From: Anaerolineales bacterium
Lineage (GTDB): Bacteria; Chloroflexota; Anaerolineae; Anaerolineales; UBA11579
Direction of reading: 5' to 3'
Length of the DNA: 64,000 nt
Assembly: GCA_026129255.1 (NCBI GenBank)
Contig: JAHCIJ010000001.1
Location: forward strand, 124,001 to 188,000
Shown here: positions 52,375 to 61,787 of the stretch, in pieces
Layout of the letters: the number at the start of each line of letters is the position of its first letter
Numbering within the stretch: position 1 is the stretch's first letter
Made by a program: the position numbers and the translations under genes
Notes under the pieces: model-generated
The model's input: the letters and a program-made list of their open reading frames with translations, nothing else
Told to the model about the DNA's origin: nothing
The model's database searches: none

Positions 52375-53511
52375 CTACAGGTTGCCGCGGCGGTCTTGCT
52401 CCGCCTCCAGCGCTTCGAACAGGGCCTTGAAGTTGCCCTTGCCGAAGCCGCGGCTGCCGCGGCGCTGGATCACTTCAATGAAGGAAGTAGGGCGGTCCTG
52501 AATGGGGCGCGAGAACACCTGCAGCAGATAGCCTTCGTCATCGTGATCCACCAAGATGCCGAGCTCGTTGATCTTGTCCAGTGGCTCCTTGACGATGTCG
52601 CCCACGCGCTCCGGCAATTGATCGTAGTATGCATCCGGCACACGCAGGAACTCAATGCCGTTCTCCTTGAGCTGCGTCATCGTCTCGATGATGTCGCCCG
52701 TTGAGAGCGCCAGGTGTTGCACACCCGGGCCGTAGTAGTAGTCCAAATATTCTTCGATCTGGCTGCGGCGCTTGCCGTCTGCCGGCTCATTGATGGGCAG
52801 CTTGATGCGCCCGTTGCCGTTCTCCATCACTTTGGACATCAAGGCCGAGTACTCGGTGCTGATGTCCTGGTCGTCAAAGTGTTGCAGCTGGCGGAAGCCC
52901 ATCACGCGGTGGTAGAAGTTCACCCAGTAGTTCATCTTGCCCAGCTGCACATTGCCCACAATATGGTCAACCGCCGCCAGGCCAGCGTTGTTGGCTTCTT
53001 TTTCCAGCGGTTGGTAGCCGGGGGCAAAGGGGCCTTTGTACTCGCTGCGATCTACGAACACGTGCAGCACCTCACCATAGGTGCGGATGGCGGAGGTGCG
53101 CAGGATGCCAAAATCATCCTTCTCTTCACGCGGCGCCCAGGCGCCCACGCCGCCGCGTGAGGTGGTCTCTTTGTAAGACTTCTCGACATCTTCCACCTGC
53201 AGGGCTACTACCTTGACGCCATCTCCGTGCGCCAACTGATGCCCGGCGATCTCGTGGCTGGGGCCGTATGCGGCCGAGACCACAACACGGATCTTGCCAG
53301 ACTCCAAAACGTAGGAGGCAAACTCGCGGTTGCCAGTCTCCAGGCCAGAATAGGCCACGGGCTTGAAGCCCAAGCCCTTCCACCAGTAATGCATTGCATG
53401 CTTGGCATTGCCTACGTAAAAATGTAGATGATCAATCCCCTGGATCGGCAGAAAATCACCTTCTTCGGTCATGGGGCGCGTTTCTGTTTGAGCTTCGTGC
53501 ACTGTAGCCAT
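52375..53511 (-). CDS. hpd: 4-hydroxyphenylpyruvate dioxygenase
   Basis: The start is the ATG at 53511 with AGGAG at 6 nt; the TTG two codons upstream is unlikely. It converts 4-hydroxyphenylpyruvate to homogentisate. Two VOC halves are visible; the Fe ligands in the second half are His in AAVDHIVGN, His in GVQHLALST and Glu in SFIEVIQR. GFGKGNFKALFEALE ends the protein, as usual. It heads a seven-gene minus-strand run. Confidence 0.95.
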   Translation of the reverse strand: MATVHEAQTETRPMTEEGDFLPIQGIDHLHFYVGNAKHAMHYWWKGLGFKPVAYSGLETGNREFASYVLESGKIRVVVSAAYGPSHEIAGHQLAHGDGVKVVALQVEDVEKSYKETTSRGGVGAWAPREEKDDFGILRTSAIRTYGEVLHVFVDRSEYKGPFAPGYQPLEKEANNAGLAAVDHIVGNVQLGKMNYWVNFYHRVMGFRQLQHFDDQDISTEYSALMSKVMENGNGRIKLPINEPADGKRRSQIEEYLDYYYGPGVQHLALSTGDIIETMTQLKENGIEFLRVPDAYYDQLPERVGDIVKEPLDKINELGILVDHDDEGYLLQVFSRPIQDRPTSFIEVIQRRGSRGFGKGNFKALFEALEAEQDRRGNL

Positions 53512-53541
53512 GCGCAACTCCTGTGGGTTGGGGTTTCTTTC

Positions 53542-53547
53542 ATTATA
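53542..53547 (-). promoter_or_regulatory. -10 element of the tyrosine-degradation operon
   Basis: TATAAT on the minus strand about 30 nt before the hpd ATG, in an AT-rich patch. No -35 match is found at the usual spacing. Confidence 0.6.
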
Positions 53548-53616
53548 TTACTTTCGCGCCCCTACCCTTGCAAAGGGCGAAAGTGCCGCATGCTAAAATC
53601 ATCAGACGTACTCATA

Positions 53617-55014
53617 ATGCACCGGCGCGTATCCATCTATTTGCTGCTTGCGGTGGGGCTGTTGGCAGCCTGCGTGCCCTCACGCGCCGAAATACAGGCC
53701 ACCCCCAGCCCCTATACGCTGGAGCCGGTATTTGAGGAGTTCTATCACTTCCTCGGCGGGCTGCCGCGGGCGGGCGCGGTGCTCTCCCCCGGTATTGTGG
53801 AAGGCAACATCCAGAAGCAGTACATCGAAGCCGGGCTCATGGTTTACGACCCGGCCTTGCCCCCCAGCGAGCGGGTCAGCCTGGCGCCACTGGGCCAGCA
53901 GCTGGGCCAGTGGGACGCCCCGCTGCCGGATGCCAATTTGCAGGGTGCGCTGTTTGTAGACGGCTACATCATCTACTCCGGCTTTGAGGAGCTCTATCGC
54001 CAACTTGGTGGGGCGCGCTATGTCGGCCGGCCGCTCACCGGCGTGCGTTATATCGAGGAGCGCGGCCGCGCCGAGCAGTACTTCGAGAACCTCGGCTTTT
54101 ACATGGATCTCAAAGAGTCCCCGCCCACGGCTCGCCTAATGGACTATGGCCGCCAGGTGTGCGGCCAAGACTGCGGCGTGGTTGCCAGCGGCCCGCCTGC
54201 CATCATCCAGGCTGAGCCCTATGGCGAGCCCTTTGTGAGCGCTGCGGCCGCCATCGACCCGGCTGTGTTGGGGCCGCGCCTGGCCGGCCCATACCAGCTG
54301 GCGGATGGCAGCCTGGAGGTCATCTACCAGAACCTGGTGCTGTACACTCCCGCCGGCCAGCAGACAGTGTTGCCGCGCCCGCTCACGGCGTTGCTCGGCA
54401 TCCTGCCCGAGCCGCGCACCACCCAGCTCAATAACCCCAATGTCACCTTCTACGCGCTGGACGGCGCGTTTGGCTACAACGTATTGACCCTGTTTGACGA
54501 ATACATTCGCCAGCACAGCAGCTATGAGCTGTTCGGTGCGCCGGTTCAGGAGCTGCAACCCACGGGCAGCGGCGCCAGCCAATGCTTTGTCAGTGCCTGC
54601 TTGCAGTATCAGGCCGGGCAGGTGAGCCTGCTGCCGTTAGGCGCCGAGTACAACACGCGCTTCTATGAACAGTCATCGCCGCTGGTGCAAGCTGCCTTTG
54701 AGCAAATTCGCATCGAAGTCTGGGAGGCGCGTGCGCAGGTCTCTTCCAGCGAGGGGCAGACCATCTATGCCAGCCTGCATGCCAACGGCGAGTTGTTGCA
54801 GGGCTTGCAGCCCTATTTGAAAGTAACTCCCCCCAACGGCGAGACGGTACAGTACACCTTCCCGCCTACAGATGTGAACGGCCAGACCTTGCTTAACATC
54901 CCCCCGGTGCAAGGGCAGAATCAGGAACTGGTGATCTACGAGGTGTGTTTGGATAGCCTGCACGGGGCAACGCGCTGCACCACCGACTCGTACCGCATTT
55001 TAGGAAACCCCTAG
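53617..55014 (+). CDS. Secreted lipoprotein of unknown function
   Basis: The start is taken as the ATG at 53617, giving a compact lipoprotein signal (LLAVGLLAAC, Cys19). An ATG at 53590 lies upstream of the likely -10 (TAAAAT, 53594-53599). The mature part of about 445 residues has repeated segments of the type FEEFYHFLGGLPRAGAVLSP and FDEYIRQHSSYELFGAPV, suggesting two or three copies of a cell-surface module. I do not recognise the family. Confidence 0.78.
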   Translation: MHRRVSIYLLLAVGLLAACVPSRAEIQATPSPYTLEPVFEEFYHFLGGLPRAGAVLSPGIVEGNIQKQYIEAGLMVYDPALPPSERVSLAPLGQQLGQWDAPLPDANLQGALFVDGYIIYSGFEELYRQLGGARYVGRPLTGVRYIEERGRAEQYFENLGFYMDLKESPPTARLMDYGRQVCGQDCGVVASGPPAIIQAEPYGEPFVSAAAAIDPAVLGPRLAGPYQLADGSLEVIYQNLVLYTPAGQQTVLPRPLTALLGILPEPRTTQLNNPNVTFYALDGAFGYNVLTLFDEYIRQHSSYELFGAPVQELQPTGSGASQCFVSACLQYQAGQVSLLPLGAEYNTRFYEQSSPLVQAAFEQIRIEVWEARAQVSSSEGQTIYASLHANGELLQGLQPYLKVTPPNGETVQYTFPPTDVNGQTLLNIPPVQGQNQELVIYEVCLDSLHGATRCTTDSYRILGNP

Positions 55015-55022
55015 GAGGAAGC

Positions 55023-55421
55023 ATGGAAAGCCAAGACATTGCAAGCCTGATGAACCGCTATCTGGAAGTCAAAGCGCAGACCGCCCAGCTTGAAACGGAA
55101 AAGCAAAAATTGATCCAGGAAGCCATGCCGCAAGAGGTGCGCCAGCGCGTAGAAGAGATCGAGACGGAGTTTGCCGGTAAAGGCCAGCAAGCAGAAGCCA
55201 CACTGGCCGAACTTGAAGAGCAGATCAAGGCTGCCGTGGTGGCGGCGCGTGCCAACCAGGCGGTGGAAGGCATGAAGGTCTCATACCATACCGGCCGTGT
55301 CACTTGGGATTCCAAAGGGCTGGAAGAAGCCATGGGCAGCGACCCACAAGTCGCCGCGGCGATCGCTCAGTACAAGAAGCAAGGCAAAGACTACGCCGCG
55401 CTCACTTTCCCTAAAGCCTGA
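55023..55421 (+). CDS. Small coiled-coil protein, phage host-nuclease-inhibitor-like
   Basis: 132 residues. A long helical N-terminal part (1-80, heptads rich in Gln, Glu and Leu) leads to VSYHTGRVTWDSKGLEEAM and a short end. The pairing of a coiled coil with a VTWDxKxL-like segment recalls Gam-like or siphovirus-type small proteins, but this is weak. GGAGGA lies just before the ATG. It follows the lipoprotein gene by 8 nt. Confidence 0.7.
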   Translation: MESQDIASLMNRYLEVKAQTAQLETEKQKLIQEAMPQEVRQRVEEIETEFAGKGQQAEATLAELEEQIKAAVVAARANQAVEGMKVSYHTGRVTWDSKGLEEAMGSDPQVAAAIAQYKKQGKDYAALTFPKA

Positions 55422-55424
55422 CTA

Positions 55425-56204
55425 TCAGGCTAGCACCTGATACAGCCAGATCCCCGCAGTCACCGCCAGGTTGAGCGAGGTCACCCGCCCGCGCATCGGC
55501 AGGCTGACCACCTGCGTGCAGGCAGCTAGCTGCTCGGCGCTCAGCCCCTCGCGCTCGCTGCCCAACAGCAGTGCTGCAGGCCGCTGGTAGGCTGCCTTGC
55601 GATAGTCCAGCTCGGCTTTGGCCGAGCTGCCATAGATGTGCACGCCCTCCGTGATAGCCCAGATAGCGAACTCAGCAAAGCTGGCTTGCACCACAGGTAC
55701 CGTGAAATGTGCCCCCATGCCCGCCCGCACTGCTTGCGGGTGCCAGGGGTCGGCGCCGCCATCCAACAGGATCAAGCCATCGCCGCCAGCTGCATCCAGC
55801 GTGCGCAGCAGGCTGCCCAGGTTGCCGGGGTCCTGCGGCGATACGGCGGCCAGCACCACGGTTGAAGGTCCAAGACTGAGCGCTGAAAGTTGCACGGCTT
55901 GCTGGCGGGCGACAGCCAGGATGCCTTGCGGGTTGTCCTTCTCGCTCAAGCTGGCCATCACCGCTGCGCTGACTTCCAGCGTTTCCACGCCGGCGTGCTG
56001 CAGCTGTTCTGGCAGCCCCTGGGCAAACTCGCCGCGCAGCAGGGCGGGGCAGTGCAGCGCAAACGCCAGCGCCGCGCCAGATTCCAACGCCGCCCCAATA
56101 TGAAACACACCTTCGATCAGATATAGGCCACTGTGCTGGCGCGCTTTGCGCTCGCGCAGACTGCGCGCCAACTTCACTTTGGAGTTACTGCGGCTGGTGA
56201 GCAT
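55425..56204 (-). CDS. RNA 2'-O-methyltransferase, TrmH/SpoU (SPOUT) family
   Basis: 259 residues. Motif 1 is PGNLGSLLRTLDA, motif 2 LLLGSEREGLS, and motif 3 LPMRGRVTSLNLAVTAGIWLY, the knotted SAM site. An N-terminal substrate-binding domain (1-100, NSKVKLARSLRERKAR) is of the rRNA 23S type. The exact nucleotide target is not determined. TATAAT at 56211-56216 lies 6 nt before the ATG and no ribosome site is seen, so the message may be leaderless. Confidence 0.92.
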   Translation of the reverse strand: MLTSRSNSKVKLARSLRERKARQHSGLYLIEGVFHIGAALESGAALAFALHCPALLRGEFAQGLPEQLQHAGVETLEVSAAVMASLSEKDNPQGILAVARQQAVQLSALSLGPSTVVLAAVSPQDPGNLGSLLRTLDAAGGDGLILLDGGADPWHPQAVRAGMGAHFTVPVVQASFAEFAIWAITEGVHIYGSSAKAELDYRKAAYQRPAALLLGSEREGLSAEQLAACTQVVSLPMRGRVTSLNLAVTAGIWLYQVLA

Positions 56205-56210
56205 GAGGGC

Positions 56211-56216
56211 ATTATA
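56211..56216 (-). promoter_or_regulatory. -10 element for a leaderless SPOUT-methyltransferase message
   Basis: TATAAT on the minus strand with six bases to the ATG. The start point should fall on or beside the start codon. Confidence 0.6.
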
Positions 56217-56230
56217 CGAGTGTAGGCAAA

Positions 56231-56263
56231 AACAAAAACGCTGGCCACCGGCCAGCGTTTTTT
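56231..56263. terminator. Terminator after the downstream lipoprotein gene
   Basis: ACGCTGGCC-ACC-GGCCAGCGT (56238-56258) with A-rich left and T-rich right flanks. On the minus strand it ends the gene at 56281-57222 and separates it from the methyltransferase. Confidence 0.88.
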
Positions 56264-56280
56264 GTTCGGCTTGTTGAGTC

Positions 56281-57222
56281 TTACATACCCAGGCAGTTGA
56301 ACGTACCTTCCACTATGAAGGTGCTGCCGTCTGGCCGCCGCGCTTCGCCGGTATAAGAGCCAGAAAGCGCATCTGAGTTGATATTGACGTAGAGCCAATT
56401 GGTTGTGTATTGCACTCCGCCTACGCGCCAGGAGATGCCGCCGCGCGCCGGCGTGCCGGAGGTTGCGCCTTCCTCTACAGTTAGTAGGACGGCATTCTCG
56501 CCGGGCCGGCCGCCGCTCACCACGATGGACGGCGCCGTTTCACAACGGGCGCCGGTCATATCCACCGGGTGCTCGCCGCCCACGCGCACCAATCCGGCCA
56601 CGCAGTTGAACACGCCGTTGACTGGAATGACCACTTGCACCGGCACGCCGGTGCTGCCGCGATGGGCCGTGCCCTCAAAGCGCCCGGAGAAGCCATCGCC
56701 ATTGAGCGTGATGACAAAGGTGTCCTGCGCGGAGACCACCGCGCCGTCTGTGTACGCCTCAGACGTAGCCCACACCATCTGGCCGCTGCGAACGAGACCC
56801 TCGCCGCCAAAAATGATCAGCGACGCATACGGCGGAGGTGCGCCAGCCGTGGGCGGGATGCTCAGATAGGTGTCGCCGTCCAACTGCTCGCACGTGCCGC
56901 CGGTGAGCATCAGGGGCAGCTCACCACCGATGGCGATCGTGCCTGTGCCCCCGGCGGCGCCACTGGGCGGGCCGCCGAGACTGCCCACGCTTGGCGGGCT
57001 AATATTGTTGGGGATAGTGCCGTGCGCGGGCTCGCCCAACCCGGTGGCCGCGTCCTGGCTGCCACCGGCATCGCCCGCTGGGGCCGAACTACCGCCAGTC
57101 TCGCCGCCGCCGCTGGGCAGGGTGGGGGTGCTGGTGGCAGCCGCGGGCATGGGGCTGCAGGCGGCCAGTGCCAATAAGAGCCATACTGCGATCAAAGTCG
57201 GATACGTACGCGAAGTGTGCAT
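56281..57222 (-). CDS. Secreted lipoprotein of unknown function
   Basis: The start is the ATG at 57222 with AGGAG at 5 nt. The signal ends LLALAAC (Cys22). A Gly/Ser/Pro-rich linker (about 25-95) leads to two similar beta-rich halves, each with a Cys pair and a final FNC (GVFNCV, GTFNCL), so the outer domain is probably an internal duplication of about 100 residues. Family unknown; a surface-binding role is a guess. Confidence 0.78.
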   Translation of the reverse strand: MHTSRTYPTLIAVWLLLALAACSPMPAAATSTPTLPSGGGETGGSSAPAGDAGGSQDAATGLGEPAHGTIPNNISPPSVGSLGGPPSGAAGGTGTIAIGGELPLMLTGGTCEQLDGDTYLSIPPTAGAPPPYASLIIFGGEGLVRSGQMVWATSEAYTDGAVVSAQDTFVITLNGDGFSGRFEGTAHRGSTGVPVQVVIPVNGVFNCVAGLVRVGGEHPVDMTGARCETAPSIVVSGGRPGENAVLLTVEEGATSGTPARGGISWRVGGVQYTTNWLYVNINSDALSGSYTGEARRPDGSTFIVEGTFNCLGM

Positions 57223-57342
57223 AGTGTCTCCTGGGTGCTGCATTTTCATTGAGAATCTGCTTTTTAGCCACACAGAACCGCCAGCAAACGTTCCATTTTC
57301 TTGATAGCTTTTGCAAGTAGACCAGCGTGTTAATTAAGGTGT

Positions 57343-58635
57343 ATGAATTCGCCCGCTGAAAGCACCTCTCGTATACCCGATTTTTACGACCTTTCAATAG
57401 AAGTGCGCCATCAACGCCTGCGTGAGCTAGGCGTTCTGAGCGATGAGCAATTGAGTGCGCTGGCAAACGGTGGCATTCAAGCCGAAGCGGCTGACCATAT
57501 GGTCGAGAATGCCATCGGCGTGCACAGCTTGCCCCTTGGCCTGGGTCTTAACTTTGTTGTCAACGGGCGCGAGGTGCTGGTGCCCATGGCGGTCGAGGAG
57601 CCATCGGTGGTGGCGGGCGCCTCGTTCATGGCTAAGTTGGCGCGTGCCGCGGGCGGCTTCCGTGCCAGCACAGACGCGCCGCTCATGATCGGCCAGATGC
57701 AGCTGCTGGATGTGAAGGATCTCGACGCAGCGGCAGCCGCCCTCGCAGCCGCCACGCCAGAGTTGCTGGCCGAGGCGGCCCAGATCGATCCGGTGCTCTT
57801 GAAGCTGGGCGGCGGCCCGCGTGAGCTGGTCGTGCGCCGTATAGACGATTCGCCGATTGGCCCCTTTTTGGTGCTGCACCTTATCTATGATGTGCGTGAT
57901 GCCATGGGCGCCAATGCCATCAACACCGCCTGCGAGCGCCTGGCGCCGCGCATTGAGGCGCTCACCGGTGGGCGCGTGCACCTGCGCATCCTGAGCAACC
58001 TGGCCGACCGCCGCCTGGCGCGCGCTGAATGCACCATCAAGCTCAGCGAGCTGGCCTTCGGCAATTTCTCCGCCGAACAGGTGCGTGACGGCATTGTGGA
58101 AGCCTGGGCCTTCGCCGCGGCGGACCCGTATCGGGCGGCCACGCATAACAAAGGCATCATGAACGGCATCGACGCCGTGGTGATCGCCACCGGTAACGAC
58201 TGGCGCGCCGTCGAAGCGGGGGCACATGCTTACGCCGCCCGCAGCGGGCGCTACACCTCGCTGAGCACTTGGGGCGTCTCGTCGGAGGGCGATCTGGTCG
58301 GCAGCCTGGAGCTACCGATGGCGGTCGGCATCGTGGGCGGCGCCACCAAAGTGCATCCTACCGCGCAGGCCGCGCTCAAACTCATGGGCGTCACCACCGC
58401 CGCTCAGCTGGCTGAGATCATTACGGCCGTCGGTCTGGCGCAGAATCTGGCCGCCTTGCGCGCCCTGGCCACCGAGGGCATCCAGCGCGGCCACATGAGC
58501 CTGCACGCCCGCCAGGTCGCCATCGCTGCCGGGGCGCAGGGCGAACAAGTGGAGAAGCTGGCCGCCCAGCTGGTTGCCGAGAAGACCGTGCGCGTAGACC
58601 GCGCCGAGCAATTATTGAAGGAATGGTCGCAATGA
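57343..58635 (+). CDS. mvaA: HMG-CoA reductase, class II
   Basis: 430 residues, the size of the Pseudomonas-type enzyme. Catalytic residues are the Glu in [11 protein letters not shown] (85/86), Lys in [11 protein letters not shown], Asp in the following IATGND block and His in [10 protein letters not shown]. It interconverts HMG-CoA and mevalonate; class II enzymes can run either way. Coupled to an HMG-CoA synthase gene by ATGA, it here most likely makes mevalonate for isoprenoids. AAGG precedes the ATG. Confidence 0.94.
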   Translation: MNSPAESTSRIPDFYDLSIEVRHQRLRELGVLSDEQLSALANGGIQAEAADHMVENAIGVHSLPLGLGLNFVVNGREVLVPMAVEEPSVVAGASFMAKLARAAGGFRASTDAPLMIGQMQLLDVKDLDAAAAALAAATPELLAEAAQIDPVLLKLGGGPRELVVRRIDDSPIGPFLVLHLIYDVRDAMGANAINTACERLAPRIEALTGGRVHLRILSNLADRRLARAECTIKLSELAFGNFSAEQVRDGIVEAWAFAAADPYRAATHNKGIMNGIDAVVIATGNDWRAVEAGAHAYAARSGRYTSLSTWGVSSEGDLVGSLELPMAVGIVGGATKVHPTAQAALKLMGVTTAAQLAEIITAVGLAQNLAALRALATEGIQRGHMSLHARQVAIAAGAQGEQVEKLAAQLVAEKTVRVDRAEQLLKEWSQ

Positions 58636-59717
58636 CAGAAATCCCGCACACCCACGAAACGGCTCGGCTGCTCAAGCCGGAGCATCCCGTTGGCATCGTT
58701 GGCTATGGCGCCTATGTGCCGCGCTACCGCCTGCCCGCCAAAGAAGTGGCACGCGTCTGGACGGATGGCACGGCGGGTTTGCCGATCGTTGAGAAGTCGG
58801 TGCCCGGGTTGGACGAAGACGTCATCACCATGTCCATTGAGGCTGCCCGCAACGCGGTCGCCCGCGCCGAAGTGCCCGTCACAGATCTGCGTGCTATCTG
58901 GGTTGGCTCCGAGTCTCACCCCTATGCCGTCAAGCCCAGCTCCACGCTGGTGGCCGAAGCCATCGGCGCCTCCACCAGTATCCAGGCTGCAGATTGGGAA
59001 TTTGCCTGCAAAGCAGGCACGGAGGCGATGGTGGCGGCGATGGGCTTCGTCGGCTCACGTATGGCGCAGTACGCCATGGCCATCGGCATGGATACCGCCC
59101 AGGGCCGCCCAGGTGATGCGCTGGAGTACACCGCCGGGGCAGGCGGGGCGGCCTTCATCATCGGCCCGGCCGAAGAGTCCGTGGCCGAGATCGAGTGCAC
59201 TTATTCCTTTGTCACCGACACGCCGGATTTTTGGCGTCGCCAGTACGCCAAGTACCCGGAGCACGGCCAGCGCTTCACTGGCGAGCCGGCCTATTTCAAG
59301 CACATCACCACCGCTGGCCAAGCCATGTTCGAGGCGACCGACACCAAGGCCGAAGATTACACCTTCGCCGTGTTCCACCAGCCCAACGCAAAATTCCCGC
59401 AGCGCGCCGGGCAGATGCTCGGCTTCACGCCGGAGCAAATTCAGACTGGCCTGCTGGTGCCGCGCATCGGCAACACCTATTCCGGCGCGGCCATCATTGG
59501 CCTGACTGCTATTTTGGATATTGCCAAGCCAGGTGACCGCATTATGCTCGTTTCCTTCGGCTCCGGCGCTGGCTCGGATGCCATGGTGCTGCGTGTGACC
59601 GACAAGATCGCCGGTAAGCCACAGCTGGCGCCTACTACTGAGCAGTACATCCAACGCCGCACTGAGATCGACTATGCCGCCTATGTGAGGATGCGTGGGA
59701 AGTTGGCAATGAAATGA
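58632..59717 (+). CDS. HMG-CoA synthase, archaeal type
   Basis: The start is the ATG at 58632 in the ATGA overlap; an ATG at 58623 is less likely. 361 residues. The fold and size match archaeal HMG-CoA synthase. The catalytic Cys is in [10 protein letters not shown] (C126), with [10 protein letters not shown] carrying the active-site His and GNTYSGA near the end. In archaea it works in a complex with a thiolase and a DUF35 protein. A thiolase homologue lies next door, but no DUF35 gene is seen. Confidence 0.92.
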   Translation: MTEIPHTHETARLLKPEHPVGIVGYGAYVPRYRLPAKEVARVWTDGTAGLPIVEKSVPGLDEDVITMSIEAARNAVARAEVPVTDLRAIWVGSESHPYAVKPSSTLVAEAIGASTSIQAADWEFACKAGTEAMVAAMGFVGSRMAQYAMAIGMDTAQGRPGDALEYTAGAGGAAFIIGPAEESVAEIECTYSFVTDTPDFWRRQYAKYPEHGQRFTGEPAYFKHITTAGQAMFEATDTKAEDYTFAVFHQPNAKFPQRAGQMLGFTPEQIQTGLLVPRIGNTYSGAAIIGLTAILDIAKPGDRIMLVSFGSGAGSDAMVLRVTDKIAGKPQLAPTTEQYIQRRTEIDYAAYVRMRGKLAMK

Positions 59718-59721
59718 CAGA

Positions 59722-59784
59722 TAGTTGACTGGTTGCTTGGTCGACTAGTCGACTAATGAACTAACCGACTGCTTTTGACTAAGG
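59722..59784. repeat. GACT-type short repeats between the synthase and thiolase-like genes
   Basis: The 70-nt gap is built of degenerate GACT units, including the 14-bp palindrome GTCGACTAGTCGAC, and ends with TTGACTAAGGA at the next ribosome site. It is unlike the flanking coding sequence. Confidence 0.7.
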
Positions 59785-59789
59785 AATTT

Positions 59790-60947
59790 ATGACAAACGT
59801 AATCATCGCCGGTATCGGGCTTACGCCCGTCAACGAACACTGGAACACCTCACTGCGTGAGCTGGCCTTCCACGCTATGGAAGCCGCTATGCAGGATGCA
59901 GGCGGCCTGCGCCCTACGGCGCTGTACGTGGGCAACATGCTGGCGGGCCAGCTATCCAAGCAGACCCAACTGGCGACGCTGCTGGCCGACTTTGCTGGCC
60001 TGACCGGTATCGAGGCCGCCACCATCGAGGCGGCCGGGGCCTCGGCCGCCATGGCGCTGCGCACCGGCATGCTGGCGGTCGCCAGCGGCCAGGTGGATGT
60101 CGCCATGGTGCTGGGCGTCGAGAAGCTCAGCGAGCAAGTGCCCGCCGAGGTGGAAGCTGCTCTCGCCATGAGCTCCGATACGGATTACGAAGCCGAGCAG
60201 GGGCTGACGCTGACCGCACAAGCCGCGCTGCTGGCCCAACGCTACATGCACGAGCACCAGGTGCCCGAGCACGCCCTGGCGGGCTTTGCGCTCACCGCCC
60301 ACGCTAACGGCGCGCACAACCCCAATGCCATGTTCCAAAAGGCGGTCAAGCCGGAGACCTATGCCAAGGCGGGCATGGTCAGCGCGCCACTCAACATGTT
60401 TGATGTCGCTCCCAATGCCGACGGTGCCGCGGCCCTAATCCTCACCCGCCGTGAGCTGCTGCCGCCTAAGTTCTCGCATCCGCTGGTCGAGATCATCGGC
60501 TCCAGTGCCGTTACCGACACCCTGGCGCTGCACGACCGGCCGGATCCGCTCACCTTCAACGCGGCGCGGCTCTCGATCGAGCGCGCCTGCGCCCAGGCGG
60601 GCATCCTGCCCAAGGATGCTGACCTGTTCGAGTTGTTCGATGCCTTCTCCATCTATAGCGCCCTCACGCTGGAAGCCGCTGGCCTGGCCGCCCGCGGCGA
60701 GGGCTGGAAGCTGGCCCAGAACGGCGCCATCTCGCTCACGGGCGAGATGCCCATCACCACCTTGGGCGGCCTGAAAGCACGCGGCTTCCCCGGCGGCGCC
60801 ACCGGCGCCTACCAGGCTGCCGAGGCTGCACTGCAACTGCGCGGTCAGGGCGGCGGAGCGCAGATCGCTGGCGCCAAGACTGCCTTGGTGCAGAGCTTGG
60901 GCGGCCCGGCTTCCACGGCGGTGACGCATGTGTTCAAAACGGTGTAA
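59790..60947 (+). CDS. Thiolase-fold protein lacking all catalytic residues
   Basis: The start is the ATG at 59790 after AAGGA. 385 residues align with SCP2/archaeal thiolases over the full length. The nucleophile motif EAACAS reads EAAGAS (Gly83, GGG codon), the HDAF motif reads FDAF (Phe283) and the final GHP motif reads GFP (Phe333). The Cys and both His are thus gone while the surrounding sequence is kept. It cannot be a normal thiolase. In archaea a thiolase scaffolds HMG-CoA synthase, so a structural role in such a complex is plausible (inference). Confidence 0.85.
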   Translation: MTNVIIAGIGLTPVNEHWNTSLRELAFHAMEAAMQDAGGLRPTALYVGNMLAGQLSKQTQLATLLADFAGLTGIEAATIEAAGASAAMALRTGMLAVASGQVDVAMVLGVEKLSEQVPAEVEAALAMSSDTDYEAEQGLTLTAQAALLAQRYMHEHQVPEHALAGFALTAHANGAHNPNAMFQKAVKPETYAKAGMVSAPLNMFDVAPNADGAAALILTRRELLPPKFSHPLVEIIGSSAVTDTLALHDRPDPLTFNAARLSIERACAQAGILPKDADLFELFDAFSIYSALTLEAAGLAARGEGWKLAQNGAISLTGEMPITTLGGLKARGFPGGATGAYQAAEAALQLRGQGGGAQIAGAKTALVQSLGGPASTAVTHVFKTV

Positions 60948-61729
60948 TGCGCGGCGAGTGGGCGCTCACGCTGTTTCTGGTTTCGTACGGTAATCACTAC
61001 CTGCGGCAGCCAGCTGGGCTTGACCCCAATGCTGACGCTGACAGGGTCTTGCAGTTTGTAGACAAGCTCTCCTTCTGGTTTTCAAAGCCAGAAGGGGAGC
61101 CTGTTCTTTTAACTGATAATGTAGCCGGCTGGTTTACTGCGCTGCAGGCACGTGGGGTCACACATCTCTCGATTGGTGTTCCGTCTGCACCGACTGACCC
61201 CAGTTTACTGGCCTTTGTCGGTAGCGCACCGCTGGAAGTTTGCTCGCACACGGTTCAAGGCAACCTGTATTGGATGTATCGTTGGGTCACCGGTGGCCAA
61301 GGCCGCCCATGGCGTGTGGAGTACCTCGGGCAGCCGCAAGCGCAATTCTCTGTATTTGACCAAGCCCATTCCATCTCTAAGGCCCGCGCCAACCTCTTGC
61401 AGGCTTTGCACGCCTGCCACCAGTTTGCCCGCCAGCACAGCTATATGCAGCACTGGGCAGCCACTTTTGATTCTGCCCAGGACAGCCTGCAGTCTCCCGA
61501 CCCACACATGCCCTACGAAGGTATCGTGAAGCCAGAGCACTTCCCGCTGGCCGAGCGCCAGTTGCTGGCCGCTGCGGCACGCGCTTACGTCTTCGGCGGC
61601 ATGGGCTCGTGGAATGACAATGGTTTTGACGGCGCGGCCCAGCAGGAATTTGCTACGATCACGCGCCAACTGTTTGAAGCCGTGCGCATGGCCTGCATTG
61701 TGGCCGCTAGCGCTACAGCACACACATAG
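60947..61729 (+). CDS. Protein of unknown function
   Basis: 260 residues, soluble, no signal peptide. Trp/Tyr/His-rich, with KARANLLQALHACHQFARQHS and a C-terminal AYVFGGMGSWNDNGFDGAAQQEF. I recognise no family. Its ATG overlaps the thiolase-like stop by one base (TAATG), so it is translated with it. It lies between the intact thiolase-like gene and a remnant of a second thiolase tail. Confidence 0.8.
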   Translation: MRGEWALTLFLVSYGNHYLRQPAGLDPNADADRVLQFVDKLSFWFSKPEGEPVLLTDNVAGWFTALQARGVTHLSIGVPSAPTDPSLLAFVGSAPLEVCSHTVQGNLYWMYRWVTGGQGRPWRVEYLGQPQAQFSVFDQAHSISKARANLLQALHACHQFARQHSYMQHWAATFDSAQDSLQSPDPHMPYEGIVKPEHFPLAERQLLAAAARAYVFGGMGSWNDNGFDGAAQQEFATITRQLFEAVRMACIVAASATAHT

Positions 61730-61787
61730 GAGACAGGTATGGAGTTGTTACAACAACGGCTGGCACAAGCCACCGAGCTCACCAATT

